Notes: generated by a model from the sequence alone, not told the origin. Shown: positions 42,977-55,067, counted from the first letter of the stretch. The stretch is 64,000 nt of DNA from Lysobacterales bacterium (GCA_017305135.1 JAFKNA010000009.1:114408-178407), one strand, 5' to 3'. A program made the numbers and translations.

Positions 42977-45908
42977 CCCGCGAGCCCGCCTGCTGCGCGA
43001 AGCGCTCGACCTCCCCACCACCGCGCGCGACGCGTACCTTGTCAAGACCTGCGCCGCCGACGCCGCGCTGCTGACATCACTACGCCACCTGCTGGCGCTC
43101 GATGCCGCCACCGGCCTGCCGCTCGACCGCCCCGCCGAAATCCACGCGGCCGATCTGGTTGCCGGCGACAACGGCGCCGGCGCCGGCACGCGCCTGCGCG
43201 CCGGCACCCGCATCGGCGCCTATCGCCTGGTGCGTGAACTCGGTCGCGGCGGCATGGGCTCGGTGTGGCTGGCCGAGCGCGCCGACGGGCAGTTCAGCCA
43301 GCAGGTCGCCCTGAAACTGATCCGCCTCGGCATGGACAGCGAGCACATCCAGCGGCAGTTCCGCCGTGAACGTGCCTTGCTGGCCCGGTTGCAGCACCCC
43401 AACATCGCCCAGCTCATCGATGGCGGCCTCGACGATCGTGGCCGGCCGTGGTTCGCGATGGAGTACATCGAGGGAGTCGGGCTCGGCGAATGGATCGATC
43501 GCTCCGCGCCGACGCTGGATGAACGCCTGGGCCTGTTCGCGAAACTCTGCAACGCGGTCGCCCATGCGCATCGGCAGCTCGTCGTGCACCGCGACCTCAA
43601 GCCCTCCAATGTGCTGGTGCAGGAGAACGGCGAGCCGCGCCTGCTCGATTTCGGCATCGCGCGCCTGGCCGATCCGACCGATGCGGAGCGCACCGCCACC
43701 CAGCAGCGCTTCCTGACCCGCGATTTCGCCGCCCCCGAACAGCTCCGCGGCGAGGCCGCCGGCACGTCCGCAGACGTGTACGCGCTGGGCCTGATCCTCT
43801 TCGAGCTCCTCACCGGCTGCCGTTACCGCAGCCTGCACCGGGACGGCGACGCCACCTTGCGCCCGAGCGCGGTCACCGCCCGGCCGGCCGACGCAGGCAC
43901 CGGTCGGGTCATCACGCGCGCCCGGCTGCGCGGCGACCTCGACGCGATCGTGGTGCGCGCCCTCGCCGACGAACCTTCGCGCCGCTATGCGGACGCGCAG
44001 CAACTCGCCGACGACATCGAGCGCCACCTGCAGGGCCAGCCGATCCGCGCCGTGCCGGACAGCTTCGGCTATCGCGCGGCCAAGTTCATGCGCCGTAACC
44101 GGGTTGCCGTATCGGCAGCGCTGCTTGTGGCGCTGTCCCTGCTGCTCGGAGCCGTGGTGAGCGGGTCGCAGGCCATGCGCGCGCGGCACGCCCAGGCGGT
44201 TGCCGAGGACCAGGCGCGCCGCGCTGGCGCCGCCCAGGGCGCCCTGGAGGATCTCTTTGCCGCCGCTGATCCGCGCAACAACGAAGGCCGCAGCCTCACC
44301 GCGCGGGAACTGCTTGACCAGGGCGCATTGAGGATTGGCGAACGCTTTGCCGACCAGCCGGAGCTCGGTGCGGACCTCGACGCGATCCTCGGCCGGCTCT
44401 ACCAGCGCCTGGGCGCATTCGATTCTGCCGAACGCCACTTCGCCCACGCCCGCGGCTTCGCGGAAGACCATCCGGCCGATCGCCCGCGCCTGATCGGGGC
44501 GCTCCGCGACAGCGCCAACCTGCGGCTGTCGCGCGGCAGCCCGGCCGAAGGCCTGGCCTGGATCGATCGCGCGCTGGCGCTGGATGCCGCGGAGCCTGCC
44601 ACCGCGCAGCGGGACGATCTGCTGGAAGCCAAGGCCAACCTGCTGCGGCGCCTGGGCCGCTACGGCGAGGCAATGCCACTGCAGCAGGACCTCCTGACCG
44701 CCGCCGAACGCGTTCATGGCGGCGATTCACTGGAGGCCGCCGAGGCTGCGATCCAGCTCGGCTTCCTGTACCAGCACACCGGACGCAACGATGATTCGAT
44801 CGCGCTGCTGCGGCGGGCGCTGTCGATCCGCAGCCAGCGCCTGGGCGAGGAACACCTGGACACCGCGCGGGCGCGCTCCAGCCTCGCCGAGTGGCTGCAG
44901 GCCTCCGGCCACCTGGAAGAGAGCGAGGCCCTGCAGCGGCAGGCGCTGGCCACCATGCGTCGCGTCCTGCCGGCCAGGCATTACGAGATCGCGGGCTCCC
45001 TTAATTCGCTGGGCCTGATCCTGGTGCGCCAAGGGCGCCATGACGAAGCGGCTCCTTATCTCGACGAGGCCGTGCAGATCACCGGCGACCCGGCCACCGG
45101 CAGCGAGGAAATGCATGGCCATGTCCTCAACAACCTGGCGCTGAACGCCTACAGCCAAGGCGACATGGCGGCAGCCGCGGCATGGTACGGAAAGGCACGC
45201 GACCAGTTCCTGCGCCTCTATGGCGCAGAGCACGCCGACACGCTGCAGGCCGAGATGGCACTGGGCGCGGTGGAGCTTGGCCGCGGCAACTTCGATACCG
45301 CGGCCAGCACCCTGCGCCGCGTCCTCGATGGTCGGGAGCGCCTCTATGGCACCGGTGACGCCGTATACGTCAACAGCTTGAACCTGCTTGCACGGGCGCT
45401 GACCGGGACGGGCGACGCCGAAGCGGCCTTGCCGCTGCTCGCGCGTGCCGTGGCGATCGAGGAGGGCGGCATGAATGCCTACGACCTCGATGCAATCACG
45501 CGCATCGAGCTCAGTCACTCCCGGCTGATGTTGGGCGACGTGGAGGGGGCACGGCGGGAAGCGCGGCTTGCGCTGGAACTCCTGGCGCCGCGCTATCCCG
45601 AGGGCGGCCTCACCGTCGCCCGCGCCCAGGTTGCACTCGCCAGCGCCGAGCTGGAAGGAGACGATGCCGGAGCCGCGCGAACCCTTGCCCGCGCTGCGTT
45701 CGCGCAGCGGCGCGAGACCCTCGGCGCGGACAACCCGCAAGCGGTGGAAGCGGAGGTGCTGTTGCGCCTCGCCGAATGCCGCCTCGATCCCGCTGCCGCC
45801 GCGGCCAGCACCGCCGCGATCGCTCGCCTCGCCAAGCTCCAGCCTTGGCACATGCGGCTCGCCGCGTGGCGCACGACCGGCTGCGGGGGCGTGCGGCCGG
45901 ATCACTGA
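42963..45908 (+). CDS. Ser/Thr protein kinase with C-terminal TPR domain
   Basis: A 981-residue membrane kinase. Residues 1-80 are a helical preface (DPRARLLREALDLPTTARDA) typical of this class. About 83-363 is the kinase: ELGRGGMGSVWLAERADGQF, QVALKLIRLGMD, VVHRDLKPSNVLV, DFGIARL and FAAPEQLRGE. A membrane helix lies at about 378-400 (VSAALLVALSLLLGAVVSGS). The rest (about 420-950) is a run of tetratricopeptide repeats, for example AEAAIQLGFLYQHTGRNDDS and LNSLGLILVRQGRHDEAAPY. The ATG at 42963 is within the preceding gene. The partner is probably the co-encoded ECF sigma factor. Confidence 0.93.
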   Translation: MPPPDPRARLLREALDLPTTARDAYLVKTCAADAALLTSLRHLLALDAATGLPLDRPAEIHAADLVAGDNGAGAGTRLRAGTRIGAYRLVRELGRGGMGSVWLAERADGQFSQQVALKLIRLGMDSEHIQRQFRRERALLARLQHPNIAQLIDGGLDDRGRPWFAMEYIEGVGLGEWIDRSAPTLDERLGLFAKLCNAVAHAHRQLVVHRDLKPSNVLVQENGEPRLLDFGIARLADPTDAERTATQQRFLTRDFAAPEQLRGEAAGTSADVYALGLILFELLTGCRYRSLHRDGDATLRPSAVTARPADAGTGRVITRARLRGDLDAIVVRALADEPSRRYADAQQLADDIERHLQGQPIRAVPDSFGYRAAKFMRRNRVAVSAALLVALSLLLGAVVSGSQAMRARHAQAVAEDQARRAGAAQGALEDLFAAADPRNNEGRSLTARELLDQGALRIGERFADQPELGADLDAILGRLYQRLGAFDSAERHFAHARGFAEDHPADRPRLIGALRDSANLRLSRGSPAEGLAWIDRALALDAAEPATAQRDDLLEAKANLLRRLGRYGEAMPLQQDLLTAAERVHGGDSLEAAEAAIQLGFLYQHTGRNDDSIALLRRALSIRSQRLGEEHLDTARARSSLAEWLQASGHLEESEALQRQALATMRRVLPARHYEIAGSLNSLGLILVRQGRHDEAAPYLDEAVQITGDPATGSEEMHGHVLNNLALNAYSQGDMAAAAAWYGKARDQFLRLYGAEHADTLQAEMALGAVELGRGNFDTAASTLRRVLDGRERLYGTGDAVYVNSLNLLARALTGTGDAEAALPLLARAVAIEEGGMNAYDLDAITRIELSHSRLMLGDVEGARREARLALELLAPRYPEGGLTVARAQVALASAELEGDDAGAARTLARAAFAQRRETLGADNPQAVEAEVLLRLAECRLDPAAAAASTAAIARLAKLQPWHMRLAAWRTTGCGGVRPDH

Positions 45909-46052
45909 CGCGGCGGGTGCCCCGGAACCGGACCGGCATGCTGTTGGCTTGCGCGCAACGGACCAGCGACCGCCTCCGGCTCATGGACCGTTCGGTTCCG
46001 CGCGGCTAGGCTCTCGCTGCGCATCGTGCGCCGGAGAACCTGGGAGAACCGC

Positions 46053-46199
46053 ATGAACATCCACGTCGCACTGCAACCGCTGATCGCGCTGATTGCCGGC
46101 ATCCTAATCCTGATCATGCCGCGCCTGCTCAATTACGTGGTGGCGATCTACCTGATCGTGGTGGGACTGCTGGGGCTGTTCCCGCTGCTGCGTGGTTGA
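46053..46199 (+). CDS. DUF3096 small membrane protein
   Basis: A 48-residue protein: MNIHVALQPLIALIAGILIL, then MPRLLNYVVAIYLIVVGL and LGLFPLLRG. It consists of two membrane helices joined by a short PRLLN turn, the DUF3096 pattern. A GGGAGAA ribosome site lies six bases before the ATG. It follows the kinase gene by 144 bases. Function unknown. Confidence 0.85.
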   Translation: MNIHVALQPLIALIAGILILIMPRLLNYVVAIYLIVVGLLGLFPLLRG

Positions 46200-46286
46200 G
46201 CCGGCGTGCGCCCGGATTCGGGCAGCCCTGCAAACTCCTGTAGCAGGCGCACCGCGACAACGGCGCGTCCTGCTATAACGGGCGCG

Positions 46287-48107
46287 ATGCAGGACGTCCT
46301 CGCTATTCCACGATCCAGGTTTCGCGCGCGCACGGCGCTGGCGCTGCTGCTGGCGTTCCCGGCCATCACGGCCGGCGCCGGCCAGATCGCCGTGGAAGTG
46401 CAGGGCGTCGATGGACGCCTGCACGATGCGATCGTGGCCGGCGTCGAGATCGCCCATTACGGCAACCGCGAGGTGACCGCGGCGCAGGCGCGGCGCCTGT
46501 TCGAACGCGCCGAGGACCAGGCACGCGAGGCGCTGGAGCCCTATGGCTATTTCAACGTGGACGTGGACGGCGAGCTGGAAGAGCACGGCGAGGACTTCCT
46601 CGCCGTGCTGCGCGTGAAACCCGGTGAGCCGACCCGCGTGAATGCGCTGGACATCCGCCTCGATCGCGATGCCGACGGGCAGCCCGCAGTGAAAAAGGCC
46701 CTCGCCGCGTTTGCCCCCGCCCAGGGCCAGCCGCTCGACCAGCCGGCCTACGAGAAGAGCAAGGGCGCGATCCAGGCCGCGCTGTTCGCATCCGGCTACC
46801 TCGACGCGGACCTCGCCACGCATCGGGTGGAGGTCACGCGCTCGGCCGATTCGGCGGACATCCATCTCGCCTGGACGGTCGGGCCGCGCTACCGTTTCGG
46901 CGAAACCGCCTTCGAGGGCGGCCAGTTCCCCGACGCCTTCATGGACCGTTACATCCCGTGGAACGAAGGCGACTTCTACTCGCAGGACCGGCTGCTCGAA
47001 TTCCAGCAGCGCCTGATCGACGCCGACTACTTCGCCATCGCCCAGGTGCAGCCCGACACCGAGCACGCGCACGATGGCGTCATCCCGATCCGGGTGATGC
47101 TGGCGCCCGCCAAGCGCACCGTCTACACCGGCGGCGTATTCATCGGCACCGACACCGGCCCCGGCCTGCGCGGCGGCGTCGAGCGGCGCTGGGTGAACAG
47201 CCGCGGCCACAAGCTGAGGTTCGACGTGCTGGCCGCGCAGCGCCTCAAGACCGCCTCCGCGCTGTACCAGATCCCTCTCGCCGGCCATGACAACCACAGC
47301 CTCAACTTCGGCGCCAACTTCCGCGACGAGGACACCGACACCAGCACCTCGCGCACCTTTGGCCTGGCCGCCACCGACTCGCGCATCTGGCACGGCTGGA
47401 CGCGCCAGCTCGGCCTCAAGTACCTGACCGGCAACTTCAAGGTCGCCAACATCCAGGGCGATACCACCCTGCTCTACCCGGAGGTCTCGCTGGCGCGCAA
47501 GAAGGTGGACGATCCGATGTTCGTCCGCGACGGCTGGTCGCTCACCGTGGCGGCGCGTGCGGCGCAGGAAGGCGTGCTGTCGAAGACCAGCTTCGTGCAG
47601 GCCAGCGCGGACGCGAAGTGGATCCGCGGCTTCGGCGAGAAGTCGCGCTTCATCGCGCGCGGCTCGCTCGGCAGCACCAGCGTGGACGACTTCCGCCGGC
47701 TGCCGCCGGAGCTGCGCTTCTTCGCCGGCGGCGACCGCTCCATCCGCGGCTACGGCTACCAGACCATCGGCCCGCCGCTGGCGCCCGAGTACGTGCCGGC
47801 GGCGCAGGCCTGGTGCGCGGCGCACCCCGACAAGAGCTGCCAGGCGCTGATCGCCGGTGGCCGCAACCTGATCGTCGTCAGTGCCGAGTACGAGTACTAC
47901 TTCAAGCCGGACTGGGGCATCGCCGCCTTCGTCGACACCGGCGACGCCTTCAACGACCACCGCGATTACAGCCAGAAGACCGGCGTCGGCCTCGGCGCGC
48001 GCTGGCGCTCGCCGGTCGGCATGGTGCGCGTGGACCTCGGCTTCCCGGTCGGCGACAAGGATCACAAGGGCGTGGAGCTGCACGTCGTGATCGGGCCGGA
48101 CTTGTGA
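46287..48107 (+). CDS. tamA: Translocation and assembly module TamA (Omp85 family)
   Basis: A 606-residue outer-membrane Omp85 protein which with TamB serves in autotransporter assembly and in lipid transfer to the outer membrane. After a signal peptide (ALALLLAFPAITAGAG, about residues 16-32) come three POTRA domains (residues 32-270; GYFNVDVDGELEEHGEDFLA, RYRFGETAFEGGQFPDAF). A barrel of 16 predicted strands follows, with the Omp85 motifs RFFAGGDRSIRGYGYQTIGP and GIAAFVDTGDAFND, ending in GVELHVVIGPDL. A TATAAC box lies at 46274-46279, very close to the ATG at 46287. Its last base is shared with the tamB ATG. Confidence 0.94.
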   Translation: MQDVLAIPRSRFRARTALALLLAFPAITAGAGQIAVEVQGVDGRLHDAIVAGVEIAHYGNREVTAAQARRLFERAEDQAREALEPYGYFNVDVDGELEEHGEDFLAVLRVKPGEPTRVNALDIRLDRDADGQPAVKKALAAFAPAQGQPLDQPAYEKSKGAIQAALFASGYLDADLATHRVEVTRSADSADIHLAWTVGPRYRFGETAFEGGQFPDAFMDRYIPWNEGDFYSQDRLLEFQQRLIDADYFAIAQVQPDTEHAHDGVIPIRVMLAPAKRTVYTGGVFIGTDTGPGLRGGVERRWVNSRGHKLRFDVLAAQRLKTASALYQIPLAGHDNHSLNFGANFRDEDTDTSTSRTFGLAATDSRIWHGWTRQLGLKYLTGNFKVANIQGDTTLLYPEVSLARKKVDDPMFVRDGWSLTVAARAAQEGVLSKTSFVQASADAKWIRGFGEKSRFIARGSLGSTSVDDFRRLPPELRFFAGGDRSIRGYGYQTIGPPLAPEYVPAAQAWCAAHPDKSCQALIAGGRNLIVVSAEYEYYFKPDWGIAAFVDTGDAFNDHRDYSQKTGVGLGARWRSPVGMVRVDLGFPVGDKDHKGVELHVVIGPDL

Positions 48108-51100
48108 TGCGCCGGCATGGATCATCGGCTCGGCTCGCGCCGGCGCGCGGCGCGGCGCTGCCGCGGGCGCTGCTGTGGGCCGGCATCGTGCTCGGCGTGC
48201 TGGTGCTGGCCATCGCGCTGTTCGTGGCCTGGCTCATCGGCAGCCAGGCCGGCGCGCGCTTCGCCCTCGCGCGCGCCGTCGGCGCCACCGACGGCAGGCT
48301 CGCGGTCGAACGCATCGAGGGGCGGCTGGCAGGCCCGCTCACCCTCACCGGCGTGCGCTGGAAGGATGCCGAAGCGGGCGTCGACGCGAAGGTGGCGCGG
48401 GTGGCGCTCGACCTCGCCCCCTCCGAACTCCTCGCCCGCCGCGTGCACGTGACGGCGCTCGACGTCGACGGCGTGGACGTCGCGCTCAGCACCGTGCCGC
48501 CGAGGCCCGAGGAGCCCGCCGGCGAATTCTCGCTGTCGGCACCGATCGACATCGTGCTCGACCGGCTGGCGCTTTCCGGCGCCCGCATCACGAAGGACGG
48601 CGAGCCGGTGTTCGCGCTCGACCGGCTGGACCTTGGCGGCGCCTGGACACGCGCCGGCGCGGTCGTGAAGACGCTGTCGATGACCGCGCCCGATGGCGAG
48701 GTGCAACTCGCCGGCACCGTCGCCGCCGCGGCCGGCTATCCCGGCAACGGCGAGGTGAGCTTCCGCTGGAAGGTCGCCGATGCCGATTACGCCGGCACGC
48801 TGAAGGCGAGCGGCGACGGCACCGCAGCCCGCCTCGACCTCGCCCTCGTGGAACCGATGGCGGCGACGGTCGCGGCCACGCTCGGCGAAACCGCCGCCTG
48901 GCCGTGGACGCTCGCGGTCAGCGTGCTGCGCTTCGACCCGGCGGTGCTGCTCGGCGAGTCCAACTACCAGAGCCTTGCGCTGGACCTCCAGGGGAGCGGC
49001 GACAAGGACCAGGGCACGCTCGGCGGCACGGTCGAACTCGACGACCACCGCGTGCTGCTCGATCCGCTGCGCTACACATTGGCCGACCAGGTGCTGAAGA
49101 TCGAATCACTGGTGCTGAAGGCGCCGGACGGCGCGCCCGGCCAACTCGCCGCCAGCGGCGAAGTGCGCCTCGCCGCCGAGCCCATCGACGCCACGCTGGC
49201 GCTGGAGTGGAGCGACGTCACCCTGCCCGCCGACCTCGCCGGCCAGGAACTCGCCAGTCATGGACGCCTGCAGGCCGCCGGCAGCGCCGACAAGTTCCAT
49301 GCCGAGGGCGCGCTGGCCATCGGCCCGCCGGGCGAGCTGGCCGACCTCGCCCTGAACCTGGACGGCACCCGGGAACTCATCACCCTGCACCAGCTCGCGC
49401 TGAAGCAGCCCAGGGGCGGCCTCGACGCGAGCGGCACGCTGACGCTGCAGCCCGCCATCGGCTGGGACATCACCGCCACTGCGGACAGACTTGACCCCGG
49501 CGCCTTCGCGGCCGACTGGCCGGGAGCCATCGATTTCGATCTCGCCAGCCAGGGCACACTGACCGACGCCGGCCCGAACGCGACGGTCAAGCTCGACCGC
49601 CTCGGCGGCACGCTGCGCAAGCGCCCGCTCGCGGGCCACGTGGATCTCGCCATCCAGCCGGACTACATCGTGGACGGCACGCTCGACCTTGCCGCCGGCG
49701 GCAGCCGGGTGCAGGCGAGCGGCCGCGGCGGCAACCAGACCGATGCCACGCTCACGCTCGCCATCAACTCGCTCGGCGACTGGCTGCCGGACGCCGGCGG
49801 GCGCCTGGATGGCAGCTTCCGCATCGGCGGCAAGTGGCCGGCACTGGGCGTGAAAGGCAGCGCACACGGCACGAAGATCGCGATGTCCGGAACCCACGTC
49901 GCGGCACTCGACATCCAGGCCGACATCGCCGACGTGTCGGCGCCGCAGGGCTCGCTCGACGTGAAGGCCAGCGACCTCGTCGCCGGGGCGCTGGTGTTCG
50001 ACACGCTGACGCTCGACGCCGGCGGCAACCGCGCCCGGCACACGCTGGAGCTCGCCGCGTCGGGCAGCCCGCTCGGCACGAGGCTCGCCCTCAGCGGCAG
50101 CATGGCGGACAACGGCACCTGGAAGGGCACGCTGTCGACGCTCGACGCCACCATCAAGGATGCGCCGCCGCTGGCCCTGCGCCAGCCCGCGGCGCTGGCC
50201 TGGGACGGCAGCACCTTCACCGCGGACGAGATCTGCCTGGCCGGGCGCGATCCGACGCTCTGCGTCGCCGGCAGCGGCGGTGCCGATGGCGCGCTCGACG
50301 CGCGCTACCGCATCGAGGACCTGCCGCTGGCGCTGATCATGCGCCTTGCCGCGCCCGATGCGCCGCTCGCCGTGGACGGGATGCTCGCCGGGCACGGCGA
50401 AATCCACCGCTCGGCGAAGGGCGTGCTCGATGGCAGCGCCACGCTGCAGTCGGCGCGCGGCAGCGTCGCCTATCCCGACCGCGCCGACCGGCCGCTGCTC
50501 ACCTGGTCGGACTTCGGCATCGACGCCACGCTCGCCGCGGATTCGATTCGCGCCACCGTCGGTGCCGCGCTCGACCACGACGGCACGCTCGATGGCGAAC
50601 TGACGCTGGCCGGGCCCGCCGGCACCGCGCAGACGCTCTCCGGACACCTCGCGCTGGATCTCAAGAGCCTCGCCTTCATCGAAATCGTCACCGCGGAAGT
50701 CGCCAACACCAAGGGGCGCCTCAGCGCCGACTACCGCATCGGCGGCACCACCGCCGCGCCGGAACTCGCCGGCGCGCTGACGCTGTCCGGCTTCGCGGCG
50801 GAAGTGCCGGCCGCCGGCCTCAAGCTCCACGATGGCAACGTGAGCCTGCGCGCCGCCGACGCCTCGCGGTTCGTGCTGGAAGGCACGATCGCCTCGGGCG
50901 ATGGCCAGCTCGCCATCAGCGGGAGCGGCGGCCTCGACAAGGATGCGCCGCTGGAGGTGAGCATCAAGGGCGAGAAGTTCCTCGCCGCCGACATCCCGGC
51001 CGCGCACGTGGTCGTGTCGCCGGACCTCACGGTCCAGCGCAGCACCGAAAACCTGACCGTCACCGGCAGCGTGACGATCCCGAGCACCCGCGTCGATCTC

Positions 51101-51916
51101 GCCCGGCTGCCGGGCGGTGGGGTCGCCAAGACCTCGCCCGACGTGGTGATCGTCGATGCCGAGCAGCCCGAGCCCGGCCAGCCGCTGCCGGTGGTGGTGT
51201 CGGTGGATGTGCACGTCGGCGATGACGTGAAGCTCGCCGGTTTCGGCTTCGACGGCAGCCTCAAGGGCAACCTGCACATCGAGCAGCGCCCCGGCCGTTC
51301 GCCCACCGGCACCGGCACCCTCAATGCCGGCGGCACCTACAAGGCCTACGGCCAGGACCTCACCATCGAGAGCGGACGCGTGCTGTTCGCCGGCACCGCG
51401 CTCGACAACCCAGGCCTGGATATCCGCGCCGTGCGCACGATCCAGGGTGCCTCGCGCGGCGTCCTCGACGACAGCGTCACCGCCGGCCTGCAGGTGCGCG
51501 GCACCGCCCAGGTGCCGGTGCTGACGGTGTTCTCGCGGCCCTCGATGCCGCAGTCCGAGGCGCTCTCCTACCTGATCACCGGCAAGCCGCTGTCCGGCCT
51601 CAAGAGCGGCGAAGGCGACATGCTGGGCAGCGCCGCGCGCGCGCTGGGCTCGGCCGGCGGCGACCTGCTGGCCAAGAAGATCGGCGCGCGCATGGGCATC
51701 GAGGCCGGCGTATCGGACAACCTGGCGCTCGGCGGCGCCGCCTTCACGGTCGGCAAGTATCTCTCGCCCAAGCTCTACCTCAGCTACGGGGTGGGCCTGT
51801 TCACGCCCGGCGAGGTGGTCACGCTCAAATACATCATCAACCCGCGCTGGAACTTCGAGGCCGAGAACGCCACCACCGGCAACCGCGCCGGCATCAATTA
51901 CCGCATCGAGCGCTAG
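48107..51916 (+). CDS. tamB: Translocation and assembly module TamB (DUF490, AsmA-like)
   Basis: A 1269-residue protein anchored in the inner membrane by one helix (residues 21-43, ALLWAGIVLGVLVLAIALFV) and spanning the periplasm as a long beta-taco groove; it partners TamA and is thought to carry phospholipid. The chain is made of repetitive strands (FALARAVGATDGRLAVERIE near the start; many L-x-G-x-L and A-x-G-x-G patterns). The C-terminal DUF490 domain starts around residue 900 and includes RSPTGTGTLNAGGTYKAYGQ, SRPSMPQSEALSYLITGKPL and PKLYLSYGVGLFTPGEVVTL. It overlaps tamA by one base (TGATG), the usual tamAB coupling. Confidence 0.93.
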   Translation: MRRHGSSARLAPARGAALPRALLWAGIVLGVLVLAIALFVAWLIGSQAGARFALARAVGATDGRLAVERIEGRLAGPLTLTGVRWKDAEAGVDAKVARVALDLAPSELLARRVHVTALDVDGVDVALSTVPPRPEEPAGEFSLSAPIDIVLDRLALSGARITKDGEPVFALDRLDLGGAWTRAGAVVKTLSMTAPDGEVQLAGTVAAAAGYPGNGEVSFRWKVADADYAGTLKASGDGTAARLDLALVEPMAATVAATLGETAAWPWTLAVSVLRFDPAVLLGESNYQSLALDLQGSGDKDQGTLGGTVELDDHRVLLDPLRYTLADQVLKIESLVLKAPDGAPGQLAASGEVRLAAEPIDATLALEWSDVTLPADLAGQELASHGRLQAAGSADKFHAEGALAIGPPGELADLALNLDGTRELITLHQLALKQPRGGLDASGTLTLQPAIGWDITATADRLDPGAFAADWPGAIDFDLASQGTLTDAGPNATVKLDRLGGTLRKRPLAGHVDLAIQPDYIVDGTLDLAAGGSRVQASGRGGNQTDATLTLAINSLGDWLPDAGGRLDGSFRIGGKWPALGVKGSAHGTKIAMSGTHVAALDIQADIADVSAPQGSLDVKASDLVAGALVFDTLTLDAGGNRARHTLELAASGSPLGTRLALSGSMADNGTWKGTLSTLDATIKDAPPLALRQPAALAWDGSTFTADEICLAGRDPTLCVAGSGGADGALDARYRIEDLPLALIMRLAAPDAPLAVDGMLAGHGEIHRSAKGVLDGSATLQSARGSVAYPDRADRPLLTWSDFGIDATLAADSIRATVGAALDHDGTLDGELTLAGPAGTAQTLSGHLALDLKSLAFIEIVTAEVANTKGRLSADYRIGGTTAAPELAGALTLSGFAAEVPAAGLKLHDGNVSLRAADASRFVLEGTIASGDGQLAISGSGGLDKDAPLEVSIKGEKFLAADIPAAHVVVSPDLTVQRSTENLTVTGSVTIPSTRVDLARLPGGGVAKTSPDVVIVDAEQPEPGQPLPVVVSVDVHVGDDVKLAGFGFDGSLKGNLHIEQRPGRSPTGTGTLNAGGTYKAYGQDLTIESGRVLFAGTALDNPGLDIRAVRTIQGASRGVLDDSVTAGLQVRGTAQVPVLTVFSRPSMPQSEALSYLITGKPLSGLKSGEGDMLGSAARALGSAGGDLLAKKIGARMGIEAGVSDNLALGGAAFTVGKYLSPKLYLSYGVGLFTPGEVVTLKYIINPRWNFEAENATTGNRAGINYRIER

Positions 51917-51929
51917 CCCCGGCGAAAGA

Positions 51930-51954
51930 GCATCGCGGCTGAAGCCGCTCCCAC
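51930..51954 (+). repeat. REP-like palindrome, family B
   Basis: Identical over 25 bases to 21172-21196 (core GCGGCTGAAGCCGC, then TCCCAC). It lies between tamB and pilB. Confidence 0.7.
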
Positions 51955-52069
51955 GGCGGATGCGATTCGCGGCACTGCGGCCACCACGCCCCGGCGATGT
52001 TCGCAGCCGTGGATTTGCGCTACATTCGTCGGCAATTCCGATGTTTACGCCAGCTACGCGGGGATTCAC

Positions 52070-53785
<1,716 letters not shown>

Positions 53786-53790
53786 AGACC

Positions 53791-55062
53791 ATGGCTACCG
53801 CCACTGCCCTTCGCGCGAAAACCTCCCAGACCGGCCGTGCGCGCGCCGAAGTCGCCGGGCTCCAGACCTTCGTCTGGGTCGGCCTCGACAAGCGCGGCAT
53901 CAAGATCAAGGGCGAGCAGGTCAGCAAGAACGCGAGCCTGGTCAAGGCGGACCTGCGCAAGCAGGGCATCAACCCGCAGACCGTCAAGGCCAAGCCCAAG
54001 CCGCTGTTCGGCAAGGCCGGCAAGAAGATCAGCGGCCGCGACATCGCCGTCTTCAGCCGCCAGCTCGCCACCATGATGGCCGCGGGCGTGCCGATGGTGC
54101 AGGGCTTCGAGATCGTCGCTGGCGGCCAGAACAATCCGCGCATGAAGGACATGCTGACGGACATCAAGACCGAGATCGAGGGCGGCTCGGCGCTCAACGA
54201 GGCGCTCGGCAAGTACCCGGTGCAGTTCGACGAGCTGTTCCGCAACCTGGTCAAGGCCGGCGAAAGCGCGGGCGTGCTCGACACCGTGCTCGACACCATC
54301 GCCACCTACAAGGAAAACATCGAGAACATCAAGGGCAAGATCAAGAAGGCGATGTTCTATCCCGCCGCGGTGCTGGCGGTGGCGGTGATCGTCGCCTCGA
54401 TCCTGCTGATCTTCGTCATCCCGCAGTTCGAATCGGTGTTCCAGAACTTCGGCGCGGACCTCCCCGCATTCACGCAGATGCTGGTCAGCGCCTCGCGCTT
54501 CATGGTGTCGTACTGGTGGGCGGTGCTGCTGGTGGTGTTCGGCATCATCGGCGGGCTGGTATTCCTCTACAAGCGCTCCGAGCCGTTCGCCCGCTTCATC
54601 GGCCGCATGCTGCTCAAGCTCCCGGTGGTGGGCCTGATCCTGCGCCAGTCGGCGATCGCGCGCTTCGCGCGCACCCTCGGCGTCACCTTCAAGGCCGGCG
54701 TGCCGCTGGTCGAGGCGCTGGATTCGGTCGCCAACGCCACCGGCAGCGTGGTCTACAACGACGCCGTCAAGCGCATCCGCGAGGATGTCGCCGTCGGCCA
54801 CCAGCTGCAGCTGGCAATGAAGCAGACCGACCTGTTCCCCAACATGGTGGTGCAGATGGTCGCCATCGGCGAGGAAGCCGGCGCGCTCGACTCCATGCTG
54901 TTCAAGGTGGCCGAGTTCTACGAGTCGGAGGTCAACAACGCCGTCGATGCGCTGTCGAGCCTGCTGGAACCCCTGATCATGGTCATCATCGGCGTGGTCG
55001 TCGGCGGCATGGTGGTCGGCATGTACCTGCCGATCTTCAAGCTCGGGGCGGTGGTGGGTTGA
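53791..55062 (+). CDS. pilC: Type IV pilus inner-membrane platform protein PilC
   Basis: A 423-residue polytopic protein with two T2SSF domains, the platform on which PilB acts. Domain 1 is at about 90-215 (FSRQLATMMAAGVPMVQGFE; LFRNLVKAGESAGVLDTVLD) and domain 2 at about 290-415 (RFARTLGVTFKAGVPLVEAL; MVAIGEEAGALDSMLFKVAE). Three membrane segments are clear (MFYPAAVLAVAVIVASILLI; WWAVLLVVFGIIGGLVFLYK; PLIMVIIGVVVGGMVVGMYL). No pilin gene lies beside it, unlike most Xanthomonas loci. Confidence 0.95.
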   Translation: MATATALRAKTSQTGRARAEVAGLQTFVWVGLDKRGIKIKGEQVSKNASLVKADLRKQGINPQTVKAKPKPLFGKAGKKISGRDIAVFSRQLATMMAAGVPMVQGFEIVAGGQNNPRMKDMLTDIKTEIEGGSALNEALGKYPVQFDELFRNLVKAGESAGVLDTVLDTIATYKENIENIKGKIKKAMFYPAAVLAVAVIVASILLIFVIPQFESVFQNFGADLPAFTQMLVSASRFMVSYWWAVLLVVFGIIGGLVFLYKRSEPFARFIGRMLLKLPVVGLILRQSAIARFARTLGVTFKAGVPLVEALDSVANATGSVVYNDAVKRIREDVAVGHQLQLAMKQTDLFPNMVVQMVAIGEEAGALDSMLFKVAEFYESEVNNAVDALSSLLEPLIMVIIGVVVGGMVVGMYLPIFKLGAVVG

Positions 55063-55067
55063 TCCCC

